Notes: generated by a model from the sequence alone, not told the origin. Numbered from the stretch's first letter, positions 45,661 through 56,704 are shown. The stretch: DNA of 64,000 bases from Platycnemis pennipes (GCA_933228895.1 OW121856.1:20601805-20665804); one strand, 5' to 3'. Translations and numbers: made by a program.

Positions 45661-46984
45661 TTGAAATCATGCTTCCGAATTCTCCACGAGTGAGTAATTT
45701 TAATAGCTGAACATGCTGTTTTGGGTAAAAATATTTATAGAATTTAGGTAGGATAGCGTATTGTTGCAGCCGTAAAAAATAAATTGTATGTGCGCAAAAA
45801 TATATGAATTATCTCTTGTTAATGATAAATTCTTTTTCCTCCATTGAGATAGTAAACTCTAGCCTTGGCTTACTTTGCCTAATGGCGTGACGCATAGCCC
45901 TCTTTTGTGATCTGGAGTTAAGTGGGTAATCAAAAGCTGTAAATTCCTCATTTGCTTTCACTTCGAATTTCCTAATCCAAATGCACATCCGGGAAAGACC
46001 GTGTTGCCAATTGCATTGTCGCTATGGCCTATAAAGCTTGCGATCGGTAATGCTCTCTTCCTACATCCATTACGTATTCTGTCGTTGGATGCTATTCCTG
46101 CCCGAAAAGGCCGGTTGGATCACGCAATGGTAAATTAAGTGGCAAAATGGTTGGAAATCGCGTAATGACATGCGGCGCCAAAAATAGGGTGTTTGAAGAG
46201 CATAGGCGGCGCTCGATTAGACCGTTTAGTTTCCCCTTAATGCACGCTTTCTCCGCAGCTCACCGACTCGAATACTCACCATTTTCCTCTCTTTGCCCTC
46301 CAGTACTGCGTCACACCTCCCGATAAGTGTAGGCATCTTTCTAGAACGAAGGCGAAGCGCGAAAGAAAGCGGTTAATGACTTGGGTGGTGCCTATTCAGC
46401 CCTTGGTCGAACCGACTAACAGCACTCGATATTCCTTTAATGAAAAACTGCACCTTCCGCCTCATTTGCTGTGACTCCTAGAGATCTATGAAGGTGGAAT
46501 CGACCTCTCTGCAAGTTCTAAGTCTCATCCGTGAGTTCTAACCCAAATTGCTTGAATAAAGTTTCGCTTATAAGTCATTAGGTTAAAGTGGAAACTCAGT
46601 TAAATTAGTTGAACGCGTTGAAGACATTGGCTCTACTGATTGTTCGGCCGAATGAAACGTGGTTGTAGTGAGTGCCATCATATGCTGCTGGTACTAAACT
46701 GAGTCACCTCAAGTGGTCGCATTTTGTGAGCCGTTCACTCTGTCAATGGCTTTGAAACTATATGGGCTAATTAGCGTATATCACACTTTGAAAATAAAAA
46801 ACAATGTACTTCAGATAAACGACCTTTCGGGCATAAAATGGAGCAATTAAAGCGAATGGGAGATTGAAGAGCTCCGTATTTTGGCGATAACGTGATATGA
46901 TGATTAAGAAGTTTTGACGATGAGTGTAGAGGAGATTCCACAATTTCAGAATAGTCATCGATGGATCCAGCATGGGAAATAGTA
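45661..46984. other. Moderately GC stretch, no supported gene
   Basis: Slightly GC-richer than average between 45990 and 46450. No repeat or domain recognised. Confidence 0.35.
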
Positions 46985-47035
46985 GGGGAGATCATCCGAT
47001 AGAAGTAATGCGTTTCCTAACGCCTCCAGATTGCT

Positions 47036-47070
47036 CTGAGGACGATGGAGGAGTGTTCCATCGAAACGTC
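47036..47070 (+). ncRNA. Hammerhead-like motif (candidate), isolated repeat
   Basis: CTGAGGA, C, GATGGA, seven-base loop, TCCATC, GAAAC, GTC. The stem is perfectly paired over 6 bp and joins the two conserved strands, as in the motifs at 38568 and 55428, but here no TGTW spacer separates GAAAC from GTC. Surrounding sequence (46985-47110) does not match the others, so the copies are not recent duplicates. An old Penelope-type terminal fragment is a plausible source. Confidence 0.35.
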
Positions 47071-47110
47071 AACAACCTAAAATCTTATTCGGCTTGAAAC
47101 CCGAGAGTTA

Positions 47111-48184
47111 TTTATTAATATAATTCGCCGAGAAAGAACGAAATCCTATATAATGCTTTTTATTTCCTCATTTGGATATTTATGGTTCTCCATCGTCGAT
47201 CGTTAGCGCCGAAATGGAGACCCTCTAGCAAGGTTTCAAGTTTTGATACTGCTGTAGCTGGCCATAATATTTTTTTACTTCAATTCTAATAGCAAATAAA
47301 ATACGTAATATTTTGTACCAATAGTCCAAATAATAGTAATGCCAATAATTTTTTAACTGTCTCTCATTAAGTTTTTACTTTGCACTCGCATTGATAGTAG
47401 CTTCCAGGATTCTTATTATCTACTTCTGCAATTTTATGCATATGAATACCTACAATCGTAGGTATAATATTCCTTATCCTTGATATTTCATTAATAACTG
47501 CTACTTTTTTCTCTTCTTCGATAGGGTCTTTTGAGTCATTCATGGAAATGCATGCCGCTTCTATCACTCTTAGCTTTTATTTGTTAGACGTCAAGTGAGT
47601 GAGTGAATATTATTTGCTGGCTATTTTAAAATTTTTAATGTACAGGGAGTTGCAAATGGTCCGTAGGCAATGTTAATGTGAGTTTAGAACAAATTGTTAC
47701 ATGCCATGCGCAGTTTTCCTTGGAGATAGCGCTTAAAGATCTCATTTGTGTGCTCAAGAAAGCATTTCATTTAATCCTTGAAATCATTGAAGAAGGAAAG
47801 GTGCAAGGAAAAAAAGTCCATAAAATGAGGACATTTCAGCAAATAAACCCAGAGTTAAGCTACCTAATCGTAGAAAGTTAGATGAAACACAGTGACGCTA
47901 AAACTATTTAGTAGCGTATAATTATGTATTTCCAAATGCCATAATAATAGTCGTACAAAATAGCGTAATAGATTTTAGAAATGTGCAATAATGCCAAAGT
48001 ATAAATTTTATAAATTCTTTTGCATTTCAAACATGGACAGCAGCATCTGGCGCGGAATCCACTCGTAATGTATACACATGCACCATGTACCATACCCGTT
48101 ATAGGTACGCTTTTCATGTCAGAGCGCATCATAGTTCAATCAGCTATTTGCGATGGCACTCATTCTTCTTGATGTTATGAATGT
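47111..48184. other. AT-rich stretch, no supported gene
   Basis: Includes a 67-codon plus frame at 47678-47881 with no known motif. Nothing else recognised. Confidence 0.4.
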
Positions 48185-48660
48185 GATTCTTCTAATTTGT
48201 TAGGGTGACTCTCTCTTTTTTAACGAAAGGCATCAATGGGATGGTCTTATTACTCACAGCTACTCGGTTTATAAATAAAGCACATACATTCTTCCGTCTT
48301 TGCAGGAAACTCCAATAACTTTAAGAATTCCAAGCGTTGATTTCCAACCCGTGAAATCAAATGCCTTCTCCAACCTCTCAAGCACAATGAGCGTCAGTTT
48401 GTTCTCCATTCTCTTCTCTATGCAGTCTGAGGGCCGATATGTCTTCTCTTGTACCTTTGCTATTCATGAATCGAAGTTGGTCCTCATCCAGAAACTCCTC
48501 TGCTCTTCGCTCTATTCTTCTGTGGGTTATCCTTGCCAATATCTTCGATCGCTTGGCGTACCTATATTCCTGAAATTTTCTCTGTTCTCAGCCCTCTGCT
48601 ATATGTAAATGGGGATGATAATTTTCTTCTCGGAGTTCGGTTGTGTCTCTCCTGTTGAAT
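48185..48660 (-). pseudogene. RTE-like LINE, RT fingers/palm relic
   Basis: On the minus strand: KKIIIPIYI, then RITHRRIERRAEEFLDEDQL (relatives read R-I-L-x-R-R-I-E...G-E-D-Q-F-G-F), KGTREDISALRLHREENGEQ and LKVIGVSCKDGRM (before the expected motif B). Stops and frameshifts occur about every 30 codons. It belongs with the endonuclease piece just upstream; the connecting few hundred codons are missing. Confidence 0.65.
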
Positions 48661-49232
48661 ACATGCCACAGAAGGTAATTCACAGCTGGGTTAATAGGTA
48701 TCTTTTATTTAGGATTTTAATTATCTAATTTTTTGTTTCCTTTCCTTTAAATTTCCTTTTATCAGTTTCTAATGTTTTCCCATCTCTCTTCCACTGATTT
48801 CACAGTCATGTATTCCAAGTGCCTAGTTTCATGGCCATATTCCATATTTTCCTATTATTCCATCTTGACCTTCGCCGATACCACTCCATTCTGTAAAATA
48901 ATATACATGATAAATTATTCTCGCTCCTGTTTTAATATATCCGTGATACCAACGTTAGCGTTTACCATTTCCCCATATTCGTAGTCGTTCGTAGACGTGT
49001 AAACCTTCATACAGCATTGTATGTAGGCATGGTCTCGATCTTCAAAATTAATACACTCTTACTGTACTGCAGGAAACTCTTCACCCATTCCTATACTCTC
49101 TCTATGCATTATACCTACTCCAGTATTGCATTCAAAAACTGGTATGATCCTGTAAGTTCCGCTCCATAAGCCTTCTTCTTCGGCCCACTTTATTTCACTG
49201 GTTCCTAGTTCATCGATATCCATTTTTCACAG
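48661..49232 (-). pseudogene. RTE-like LINE, AP-endonuclease relic
   Basis: Minus-strand reading from 49223: MDIDELGTSEIKWAEEEGLW, SGTYRIIPV, TGVGIMHRESIG; later STNDYEYGEM and ILKQERE; then GEGQDGIIGKYG. These follow the order of the exonuclease-endonuclease-phosphatase domain of RTE-like LINEs (I-D-I-L-G-I-S-E-x-K-W, G-V-G-I-I, P-T-S-x-x-D, V-G-x-G-x-D-G-x-I-G-x-Y-G). Several stops; catalytic residues are partly lost. Same strand and correct order relative to the RT relic. Confidence 0.65.
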
Positions 49233-50049
49233 TAGGTACTTCTTCAAGTTCTCCAATATATCCCGCAGATTCGAAGCGACCTCACATTCAATATTGCAAC
49301 CCTAATTTACTCATCACATTTGACAGATCTACTCTTTTCAGTTATTCCCACCTGGATATCCGAATGGGGGACAATGTTACCTCCAGAATATATTACTCAA
49401 GAGGGTTCAACCACGTACGGATAAAGGAAAAGAGTGGAGTGGCTGCGACTCCTCGGGATAAAAATGAGGTGGTTTTCCCTTGCCTTCCACATGGCAGTAC
49501 CTACTACAGCTGTCAAATATTGCAAAGCCTAATATTTGTCTGATTATCTGTACAAACTGTATTTGTTTGTGTGGCTTGATGAAACCTGTCAAATAATCCT
49601 ACTAGCAATTACATTCGCTTATTTCTTAATGAATTTTTTCGATTGGAGAAAAAAGTAATTTTATTTTTATAACTTAAATGGCGTGGTGTGGTGTTAAGCC
49701 GTGGGGGGTAATTTTTAACAAAAATAGGGCACAAATTATGTACTACTTTAAGAGTGTAGATGGAGTAATAACGTGTTAGTTTAGAAAACTCTTATCAGAG
49801 AGTTTATCTGGAAATAATTGTTATACTTAGCCTAAATTTGTTTTTTTCATCGTCTATTAATATTTATTTGTTTCCCGTTTGTTGTATCTACTGTTTCTTT
49901 TGTTAATAATGACCTTAAATGTTAATTGAAGGGGTGGGCGGGGGTCTTCTCAATCCCCCTGGTACTTAGACTTCTTTACATCCATTGTGCTAACCACATT
50001 TAACCTGCCCGACACTTGCAGATATGGGACAATAGCACAGTGGTGTTGA
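49233..50049. other. AT-rich stretch, no supported gene
   Basis: Nothing recognised apart from a short GGGGTGGGCGGGGG run at 49930. Confidence 0.4.
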
Positions 50050-50158
50050 GGCTTGGAGGAGGGTCACCCATCCAACCTCTGTCCGGGCCCAATTTTGCTT
50101 AACTTCGGTGATCTAACGGGACGGGAACCGGTGATTCAACGTGGCTAGTCCTTTGCCC
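50050..50158 (-). repeat. 5S rRNA-like sequence (SINE3-type or pseudogene)
   Basis: On the minus strand: CCACGTTGAATCACCGGTTC, CCGTCCCGTTAGATCACCGA, AGTTAAGC, then GGGCCCGGACAGAGG, then TTGGATGGGTGACC. This is the 5S layout, with the box A (AGTTAAGC) and box C (GGATGGGTGACC) elements of its internal promoter kept. The last ~20 bases of 5S are replaced by CTCCTCCAAGCCTCAACACC and unrelated sequence, which fits a 5S-derived SINE or a processed pseudogene rather than a working gene. Confidence 0.7.
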
Positions 50159-50315
50159 AACAAGGACCTTACTTTGTAAATTAGTTTCGTTACCATGCCC
50201 ATAGTTAATTTAACTGAATTATAATAATATACAATAGGTAAAATGCCTACATTCCCATTTCTTTTTTACCCCGTAGGTTTCGGAGATTATGGTAAATTAA
50301 ACCAGTTCGTTATAA

Positions 50316-50647
50316 AAATGTCCGAAGACTGGGAAATCCAATTGCCAAATTAATGATGGAAAAAGGATGACTCCGAAACCAGTTTTTCGATTGTCTAGGC
50401 ATTCATCAACGGGGACAGCAAGGTGAAACAGGTCAGAACCTGTCGGAAGCCAAGCGGGGAGTCTAATAGCTACTCCTTCCTCCTTAGGAGTAGCTATTAG
50501 ACTCCCCGCTTGGCTTCCGAGAGGTTCTGATCAGTTTCACCTTGCTCTCCCCGTTGATGATTGCCTAGACAATCGAAAAACTGGTTTCGGAGTCATCCTT
50601 TTTCCATCATTAATTTGGCAATTGGATTTCCCAGTCTTCGGACATTT
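50316..50647. mobile_element. 332-bp near-perfect palindrome (MITE/fold-back)
   Basis: Arms of about 160 bp run inward from AAATGTCCGAAGACTGGG and meet at TAGCTACTCC-ttcctcctta-GGAGTAGCTA. Only a handful of mismatches separate them. No ORF. The 11-base word AGTTCGTTATA occurs directly before the left end (50303-50313) and again 38 bp past the right end (about 50686-50696). Confidence 0.85.
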
Positions 50648-53600
50648 ACATTTTAGTCAAATTAGAAGCTCGCATTATTTCATCTAGTTCGTTATAGGTG
50701 AATTGGAGAAGCGTCTCGAGAAATTCCTTTTTGTGTCCGCTCCGCGGTGAGGGAGAGGCGATGAAACTATTCCCCCCTCCTCGCCGTGGCCGGAAAGCCT
50801 GTTGCTGACACTTCACTTTCTACCATTACTGAGCTTCGAGGCGTGGCAAATGGGGCGTGGTGGGACGGAGACATTCGAGGGCAGCTGCAGAAAACCTGGA
50901 AGACGCAAATGTTTAATGTCGTGAGAGCATCTCATCTTCTGCCAGAAATGGTATCCATGTGCCCGCTTTATGTAAGGCCGAGCCGAAGAAAATTGAGGGC
51001 TTATGTGAATGCTCCCTGAATCTGAACTCACTGACGGAAAATTAATGCAACTGGATACGCTGTAATTGTGTTCATTTACTGGTGAAAATAATGAAATACT
51101 AGTGGTATAACTTTATGCAAACTGAGGGCATCTTTGTTAACGAAGGAAAAGACCTGTGTCATGATATTTATGCAAAGTGATACGGCAATAATATGTCTAC
51201 ATATATTAAAGAACGCATTATCAATGATTTCCAATTATAAAATTTATAAATTTTCAGCGTTCTTATGGTACTGAAGAAATACATTTATACGGGGGTGAAA
51301 TACATTTCCAAGAGGGCATTCCCGAAGATGTATAATATTAAGTTTATTATTATCCAACTTAGAAGCTATTTTTTGCAGTAAGAGCGATACCTCCGTTTAT
51401 AGGCCTTGAAGGTTGTGACATAAATTGGCTGTGCCAGTAATAGTCTGGAGAAAGTAAAAGTACGAGGAGAGGCGTGCTATATGTTGTTGGAGTAGAAAGT
51501 TCCAGCATGGATTCGGAGGTGGAAAACACATCTACGGGGAAATTTAGAGGTAAAATAGTCCCTTGGACTGTGATGGAAGCAAGGCTGAAAAGAGGAGTAA
51601 ATAGTAGCCGTAAATGGCATGCAGCTTAAGTTCTTACATAATTCTAGCACAGGAATTCAGGGAAAAAAGTCAACATGCGATGCTTTTTGCGTTTTGTTCT
51701 GTCATTTCCCATTATCTAATAAATCCTTACGAAAATAAAAATAATTGTCTTTGTACAAGTCAATGGATTTTGTGTTCGTGAGCTATGACTCGCTATATAT
51801 GGTGCTGGATCTGTGTTGTTTCCTTTGTCGGTCCCACAAACCATTCCTATAACTAGGTACGTGCAATGGGTCACAATAAAAACAGAATCTTTGTGATGAT
51901 ATTGTAGACGTTACTTTTTTTGGGATATTAACCAGCGAGAATAAAAATACAAGGACCGAAATAGGATATGGTGATGTGTACATTTGTGAACAATGGGTGC
52001 AATTCTCCATATCTGTTTTTTATCAGTTCATTTCGAAGCGGTCAGTTTGTGCGAGTTAGGTCTTCATGCTTTCATTACCTTTTTTATCTCAAGACTTTTT
52101 CATTTCTCTGGAAATGGTAGTTCTTATGGCCAGCCAGCAAAAAAGAATCGGCAATCATACGCATGCCAGCACCAAAGACTTTTTCCAGAGTGCGTGGGAA
52201 TGATGCACGCTTCGAGGGAACGTCGAGCGGATTATAATCCGAGTTTGCATAACGATATTCCGGCGTAATTACGAGCGGGGAAGTCGTTAGGATGGAGTGC
52301 AGATGGCACTGCCGTCGGAGGAGAGGCTGCGGAGATACGGTAGCGTGAGAACTACGACAGGGACCATGGGAGATTAGTACGACGGAGTGAGGGAGGGAAA
52401 GAAATAGTCCTCTCTGCGGAAGTGGGTCCTGGAGAATGCATTCCTCTGTTTGCGTGGAATGCAAAGTGCGTGCTTACCAGTCAGTAGGACTATCAGTACT
52501 CACTACCTACTCCAAAGGGCCTCTAAGTCAATTACGGGAGTTGAATTGTAATCAGAGGATAAATTAGTATCTAGCAATTATCGTCTAAAAGACTACAAAC
52601 TTTTAATGTTCATGCAAACTTATTTTTAATTTTTCTCCCTCTTAATTTCATTTTTGCATTGAAATAGTTTCCAGAGGTAAGGAAAACCTCAAAATCACGC
52701 CTAACTTGTTTTTCAGATGAAATTTATGTGAATTATGTAAAAAATAATTGAAAAGGCTGAATTTCTTAGAATATGGTAATATACACTCAAGAAATACTCT
52801 TTATATTAATTAAAATATATAAGAAGGTGTGAAGACAAGATTACTTCAATACCTTTCATGGTATTATTTTCCTTTCACCGATCACCAAATGTTTCCGATG
52901 CTTGAGCATTAGTTTAGCTACTGAACCAAAAGTTGATGATGAATGCTTTATAGTAACACTGTGAAAGATTTGGCATGAAGGTGTATTATGATGAGACGAA
53001 GTAAATGCGACTCAAGAAAAATTTGAATTAAATAATATTATGAAATAAGTTTGAGGAGGTGGAATATTTCTCATACTTGAGTAGAATTTGAGAAGAAAAT
53101 TGCTGTCGTATTGATTACACTAGTGCAAAATAATTGTCGCTCAAGGTAAAATTTGTAGAAAGGAGATAATTGGTGAGGGGGGAACGGAGTGGGGGCGTAA
53201 AAGAAAGATAATGAAAACATGGTATCCCTACTTTTCAGAAACTTTCTGTGCCAGTTGAAAGCGAGCGTGATTTGGGGACAGAAGTTTTAAGGAGATTGAG
53301 GAAGGCATGTTTGATGAGAGTCTGGGGTGGAAATCAAATCTTTGGGGAAATCAATGACGGGGGAATAGTTGACTGAGTGGATGTAAAGAGGTAAGGGGAT
53401 AATTAATAGATGGACTGATTGGTGTACACTGTACAAGCATAAAGTATTCTAAGACTGTACTGAAGTGGAGGAGAAGATAAGTAGAATTGAAGAGAAACTT
53501 GTCTTGAGGAAAAGGGATTAGCGATGAGTATAACTCGACGTTTATTGGTCATAAAACCGAAAGCAGGGACTGTACAATAATGGCAGAAGGTAGTACCTAG

Positions 53601-54084
53601 CAATGACCCGCGTGTCCTAAAAGCAGCTCTTCCCACGGCCTATGTTTGAACAACCAGTCCTGATGTTTGGCCAAATCCCACTCAAAGTTTTATATATTCT
53701 GTTTTCCTTTCGTCACTGAGACTTAATTTCCTAGAGTTGACTCAAGTATTGATACCTTGATGATGAGGGTGAATTTTTTAGTCATAATTATGCATTATTC
53801 ATGATTATGATACTTGACTGAGGGAAACTATATTCAACGCAATAAAAACGATTTAGCTTGTAGATCTTGCATTTTTCTGTGATAATTATTATACTGTTAT
53901 ACAGCTATGAAACATTAACTCACGTGTAGCCGTTATCAAAGTAATTGGAAATTTCCGCGTTGGTTTCTGAAAAATTATCTTTGGAAAATAAACCATTTGG
54001 TCGAACAAGAAAATTTTTGGGATATTTTTCCCAGCACAACTACAGATGCGTTTGTATGATTCGTTATTTTGAACGTTTATACTT
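50648..54084. other. Long stretch without a supported gene
   Basis: Frames at 50786-51019, 51783-52464 and 53403-53636 are short, overlap opposing frames and show no motif. A G-rich patch lies at 52260-52470. I cannot assign any repeat here. Confidence 0.4.
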
Positions 54085-54280
54085 TTAAAAATAAATCACT
54101 AATGATTTGACCAACTTAACTGTGGATGACGAATTGACAGCGAAGTGCAAAAATATTGGTAGTTTAACTAAATAAATAAAAACAAAAAATAAATCACTTA
54201 TAATTTAACCAACTTAAAACTAGATGACGAATTGACAGCAAAGTGGAAAAAATATTGATAGTTAAATTCATTAGTTTGGC
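54085..54280. repeat. Tandem duplication, 2 x 98 bp
   Basis: Units at 54085 and 54183 share AAATAAATCACT, TTGACCAACTTAA/TTAACCAACTTAA, GATGACGAATTGACAGC, AAGTG and AAATATTG in order, with scattered differences. Confidence 0.75.
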
Positions 54281-54399
54281 TTTGCGCTGCAGCTTACATA
54301 CTGCAGTCGCCGTTGGAGAGATTCATCTTATAATATCTACATATTTGACTAAATAGGATGTTTATAATATCCATTTAGTTCAATAAGAGGACATTTATA

Positions 54400-54543
54400 A
54401 TGAGTGGAATTTCTCATTGTGATTTTGAATTCACACCGCCGCTCGAGGAAGTCTCTTCCAACTCGTCCCAGCAACGGGATAGAAGTCCACCGTCTATTCA
54501 CGACTTGTCCGACGCCTCGCAGCAAGGGGAGCTTCTGTTCTAG
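54400..54543 (+). CDS. Candidate 47-residue ORF, family unknown
   Basis: ATG at 54400 opens a frame reading MSGISHCDFEFTPPLEEVSS, then NSSQQRDRSPPSIHDLSD, to TAG at 54541. Composition is Ser/Gln/Pro/Glu-rich and coding-like, in a small GC-richer patch. No homologue is recognised. It could be a lone exon, the start of a decayed transposon protein, or chance. Confidence 0.2.
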   Translation: MSGISHCDFEFTPPLEEVSSNSSQQRDRSPPSIHDLSDASQQGELLF

Positions 54544-55055
54544 CCTCGACCGTACCGAAGGAGGTTAAGACGTTCGGCGACGCACTTGGGAGAACTTTCC
54601 GGAAAGCCTGGCCAAAACCCCAAAAATAAAAATTGAGTTTTGAAGGATTTTTGACCACTTCAACCGTAGGCTGCATAACCTGGGATTCTAATGGTATGGT
54701 TCCTGTCTTCCGGTTGGGTTCCACTGTTGTCAACAGAAGTCTCTTCAGAGAGTTTCTTCTACAACACCCGTTTGCGGAAAAGCGATGGAAGAGTTCAAAT
54801 GACAGTCAAGTAAAAACTGGGCACCAGAGATATTTAAGTGCTATGTATTTATTCAATGGTTGAAGTTTAGCGGAGTGAAATTCCATTGCTACAGCTCACA
54901 TTAATTGTTAGCTATATGGGCCTTCTGAACTTATGCTGCTGGCTTCCAGGAATGAAATGGTAAGGGAGTAGAGAAGCAGAAAAAAGGAAAGTTGCATGAG
55001 ATAAGTGAAGAAATCAGAAGGAATTGCTTAGCCTGATAGTAGGCCCATTGATAGT
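54544..55055. other. No supported gene
   Basis: A 76-codon plus frame at 54633-54863 and an opposing frame have no motifs. Confidence 0.35.
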
Positions 55056-55108
55056 TTCCCCCTGCCACACACCTTTATGGTGGCTTGCAGGGTATTATGT
55101 AGATGTAG
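55056..55108 (+). mobile_element. CR1-like LINE 3' terminus only, plus strand
   Basis: CCCCCTGCCACACACC, TTTATGGTGGCTTGCAGGG and TATTATGTAGATGTAG: just the terminal hairpin and tail, one of the shortest copies in the window. Confidence 0.7.
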
Positions 55109-55427
55109 GCAAGAGAAGCTTTTTTCTGAAACACTAATGACAGAAACACAACCAGTAAAAGCTAATGGGATACATATTTAGAAAATTTGAATATTTTATA
55201 ATACCTTTGTATTCATAAGTATTGTTTCACATTTTAAATTAATTATTAACGAGTGTCATTTTTGTGGGAATATATCCTTGATTTGCTTGAGATATTATGT
55301 TTTAAACTAATTTTTAATAATATTTAAAAAGATATTATGCATGTATTCCTTATTGAGGCTTCCGCGGAGTGTCTGGTTTGAGGATCCATTCCTTTCGGGA
55401 TTTCTTCCGCGTGTGTCCATTCTGGGG

Positions 55428-55470
55428 TGACAACAGTTTCGCCAACGTTTCAATTCGCGTCTTCAGGTCT
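55428..55470 (-). ncRNA. Hammerhead-like ribozyme motif of the Penelope-like element
   Basis: On the minus strand: AGAC, CTGAAGA, C, GCGAATT, GAAA, CGTTGGC, GAAAC, TGTT, GTC. Spacing (1-7-4-7) and ends are the same as in the motif at 38568, with different stem bases. Penelope-like elements are known to carry hammerhead ribozyme motifs in their terminal regions, so this position is expected. Extra base before stem II and imperfect pairing are the weak points. Confidence 0.45.
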
Positions 55471-55530
55471 GAAGTGTTTCATAGCAGATTTTTACCGTCT
55501 AATATACCATTTACTTCTGCGCTCTGGTGT

Positions 55531-56037
55531 TCAAGTGGGCCCATTTTCATTGTCCGTTTGACTAGTTTTTTCAATTAGGCGCATCCAAGTATGGAAGAGC
55601 TTATAGCCATCTTCTCTGTTAAAATTGTTGTGGTTTTTGGCCGTTTCGATTGCCTCGCGTATGAGCCTTGGGAAATAGCGTTTTTCAGTCTTGATCAGCT
55701 TGGCTCCGTCAAAATTGATGTTGTGTGCCGGGCCTTCCCAAAATTTCTCCATGATGGATGAGAGGCACGGTTGTCTGTTGTTTGTCGCTCTTTTATGTTC
55801 TAGAATATGGGTCTTTAAGGCTCTCGAGGTTTGCCTAATGTAGGCCTTCCCACAATCGCATCGGACCTCGTATATGCCGCTCTGTTCTTCTATCGGCGTA
55901 AAGTCTTTACCTCTGCACAAAATGTCCCTTGTCTTAGTGACGCAGGTGTATCTGGTCAGGACGTTATGTTTGGCTAGAGCCCTGGATATTTTTTCCGTGG
56001 TTCCGCCAACGTATGGTATCACGGCGAAAGTGGCATC
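55531..56037 (-). pseudogene. GIY-YIG endonuclease domain of a Penelope-like element
   Basis: About 169 codons in one frame. The linker VIPYVGGTTEKISRALAKHN, as in Penelope-like proteins, is followed by SGIYEVRCDCGKAYIRQTSR and an E-H motif (LEHKRATNN). The domain cleaves DNA for insertion in this retroelement class. The signature is normally G-I-Y...Y-I-G; here the final Gly is Arg (YIRQT), and the Cys pair C-D-C-G is kept. The C-terminus NNFNREDGYKLFHTWMRLI matches the end of known Penelope-like proteins. The frame is otherwise open, so decay is moderate; the missing RT makes it non-autonomous. Confidence 0.8.
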
Positions 56038-56704
56038 ATTCTTATATGTATGATATTATGTATGCATTTTAATATTTATTTCAGAAAATGTTCAGCATTT
56101 AACATGTAATGTGAAATGTATAAAATCCAATTGTTTGTAAACAAAGTTTGAAATAACCCTAAGTTCTTATAATAAGTGCTATTTTAATGTAAGTTTCAAG
56201 CTAAATTTTGATTAATCATAAATTAATTGTGAATCATTTTATGCATTATCATGCTATTTGCTCATAAGGTGACAATTTTTCGAGTCTAGCGGCATTCAAG
56301 AGCTTACGCTTATTTTGGAGTCGGATTGCCTGTCAAAATCTGTTTCATATATATTTACGTGTAGGCCAATTTTTCTAGAGGATCCGATTCCAAGAGGGTC
56401 TCTGTTTGTGGAGAAATGCCAGGAGTAGCGTTTAAAGCACACGAGAGGCAGCGACTTACTGCGCCCGCCTGGTGCTCAGTAGCGCCAGATCCACCCATTC
56501 ACAGCACCACTCTCTCCTCCCATCGCTGTGGATGTGGGTGAGTGGCAGTGTACGTCGTTGACCGGGGTGAACTGGCCATTTGATGGAAGATTGGGCGCCC
56601 ACCGCGGCTGACTGGTTCATTTCGTCGAATATCGCCTGAATGTTGCTGCCTGTTGATAACACGTTGTGGAATCCAGATAGCAATAAGTGTCGCTTGATAA
56701 TATA
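56038..56704. other. No supported gene
   Basis: AT-rich to 56400, then a GC-richer part (56450-56660) with a 117-codon minus frame lacking motifs. Confidence 0.35.

Larger units (their letters stand above)
55428..56037 (-). mobile_element. Penelope-like element, 3' fragment
   Basis: A minus-strand fragment with the C-terminal part of the Penelope protein and a 3' flank carrying a hammerhead-like motif. The 5' boundary is at about 56037, where in-frame coding (K-N-D-A-T-F-A-V) meets AT-rich DNA. The reverse transcriptase is entirely missing. Confidence 0.75.

Noticed and set aside
50050..50158. Functional 5S rRNA gene
   Set aside because: Only part of the gene is recognisable, the 3' end is replaced and no T-run terminator lies at the right place.
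55369..55578. 69-codon plus frame
   Set aside because: Antisense of the Penelope-like 3' end.
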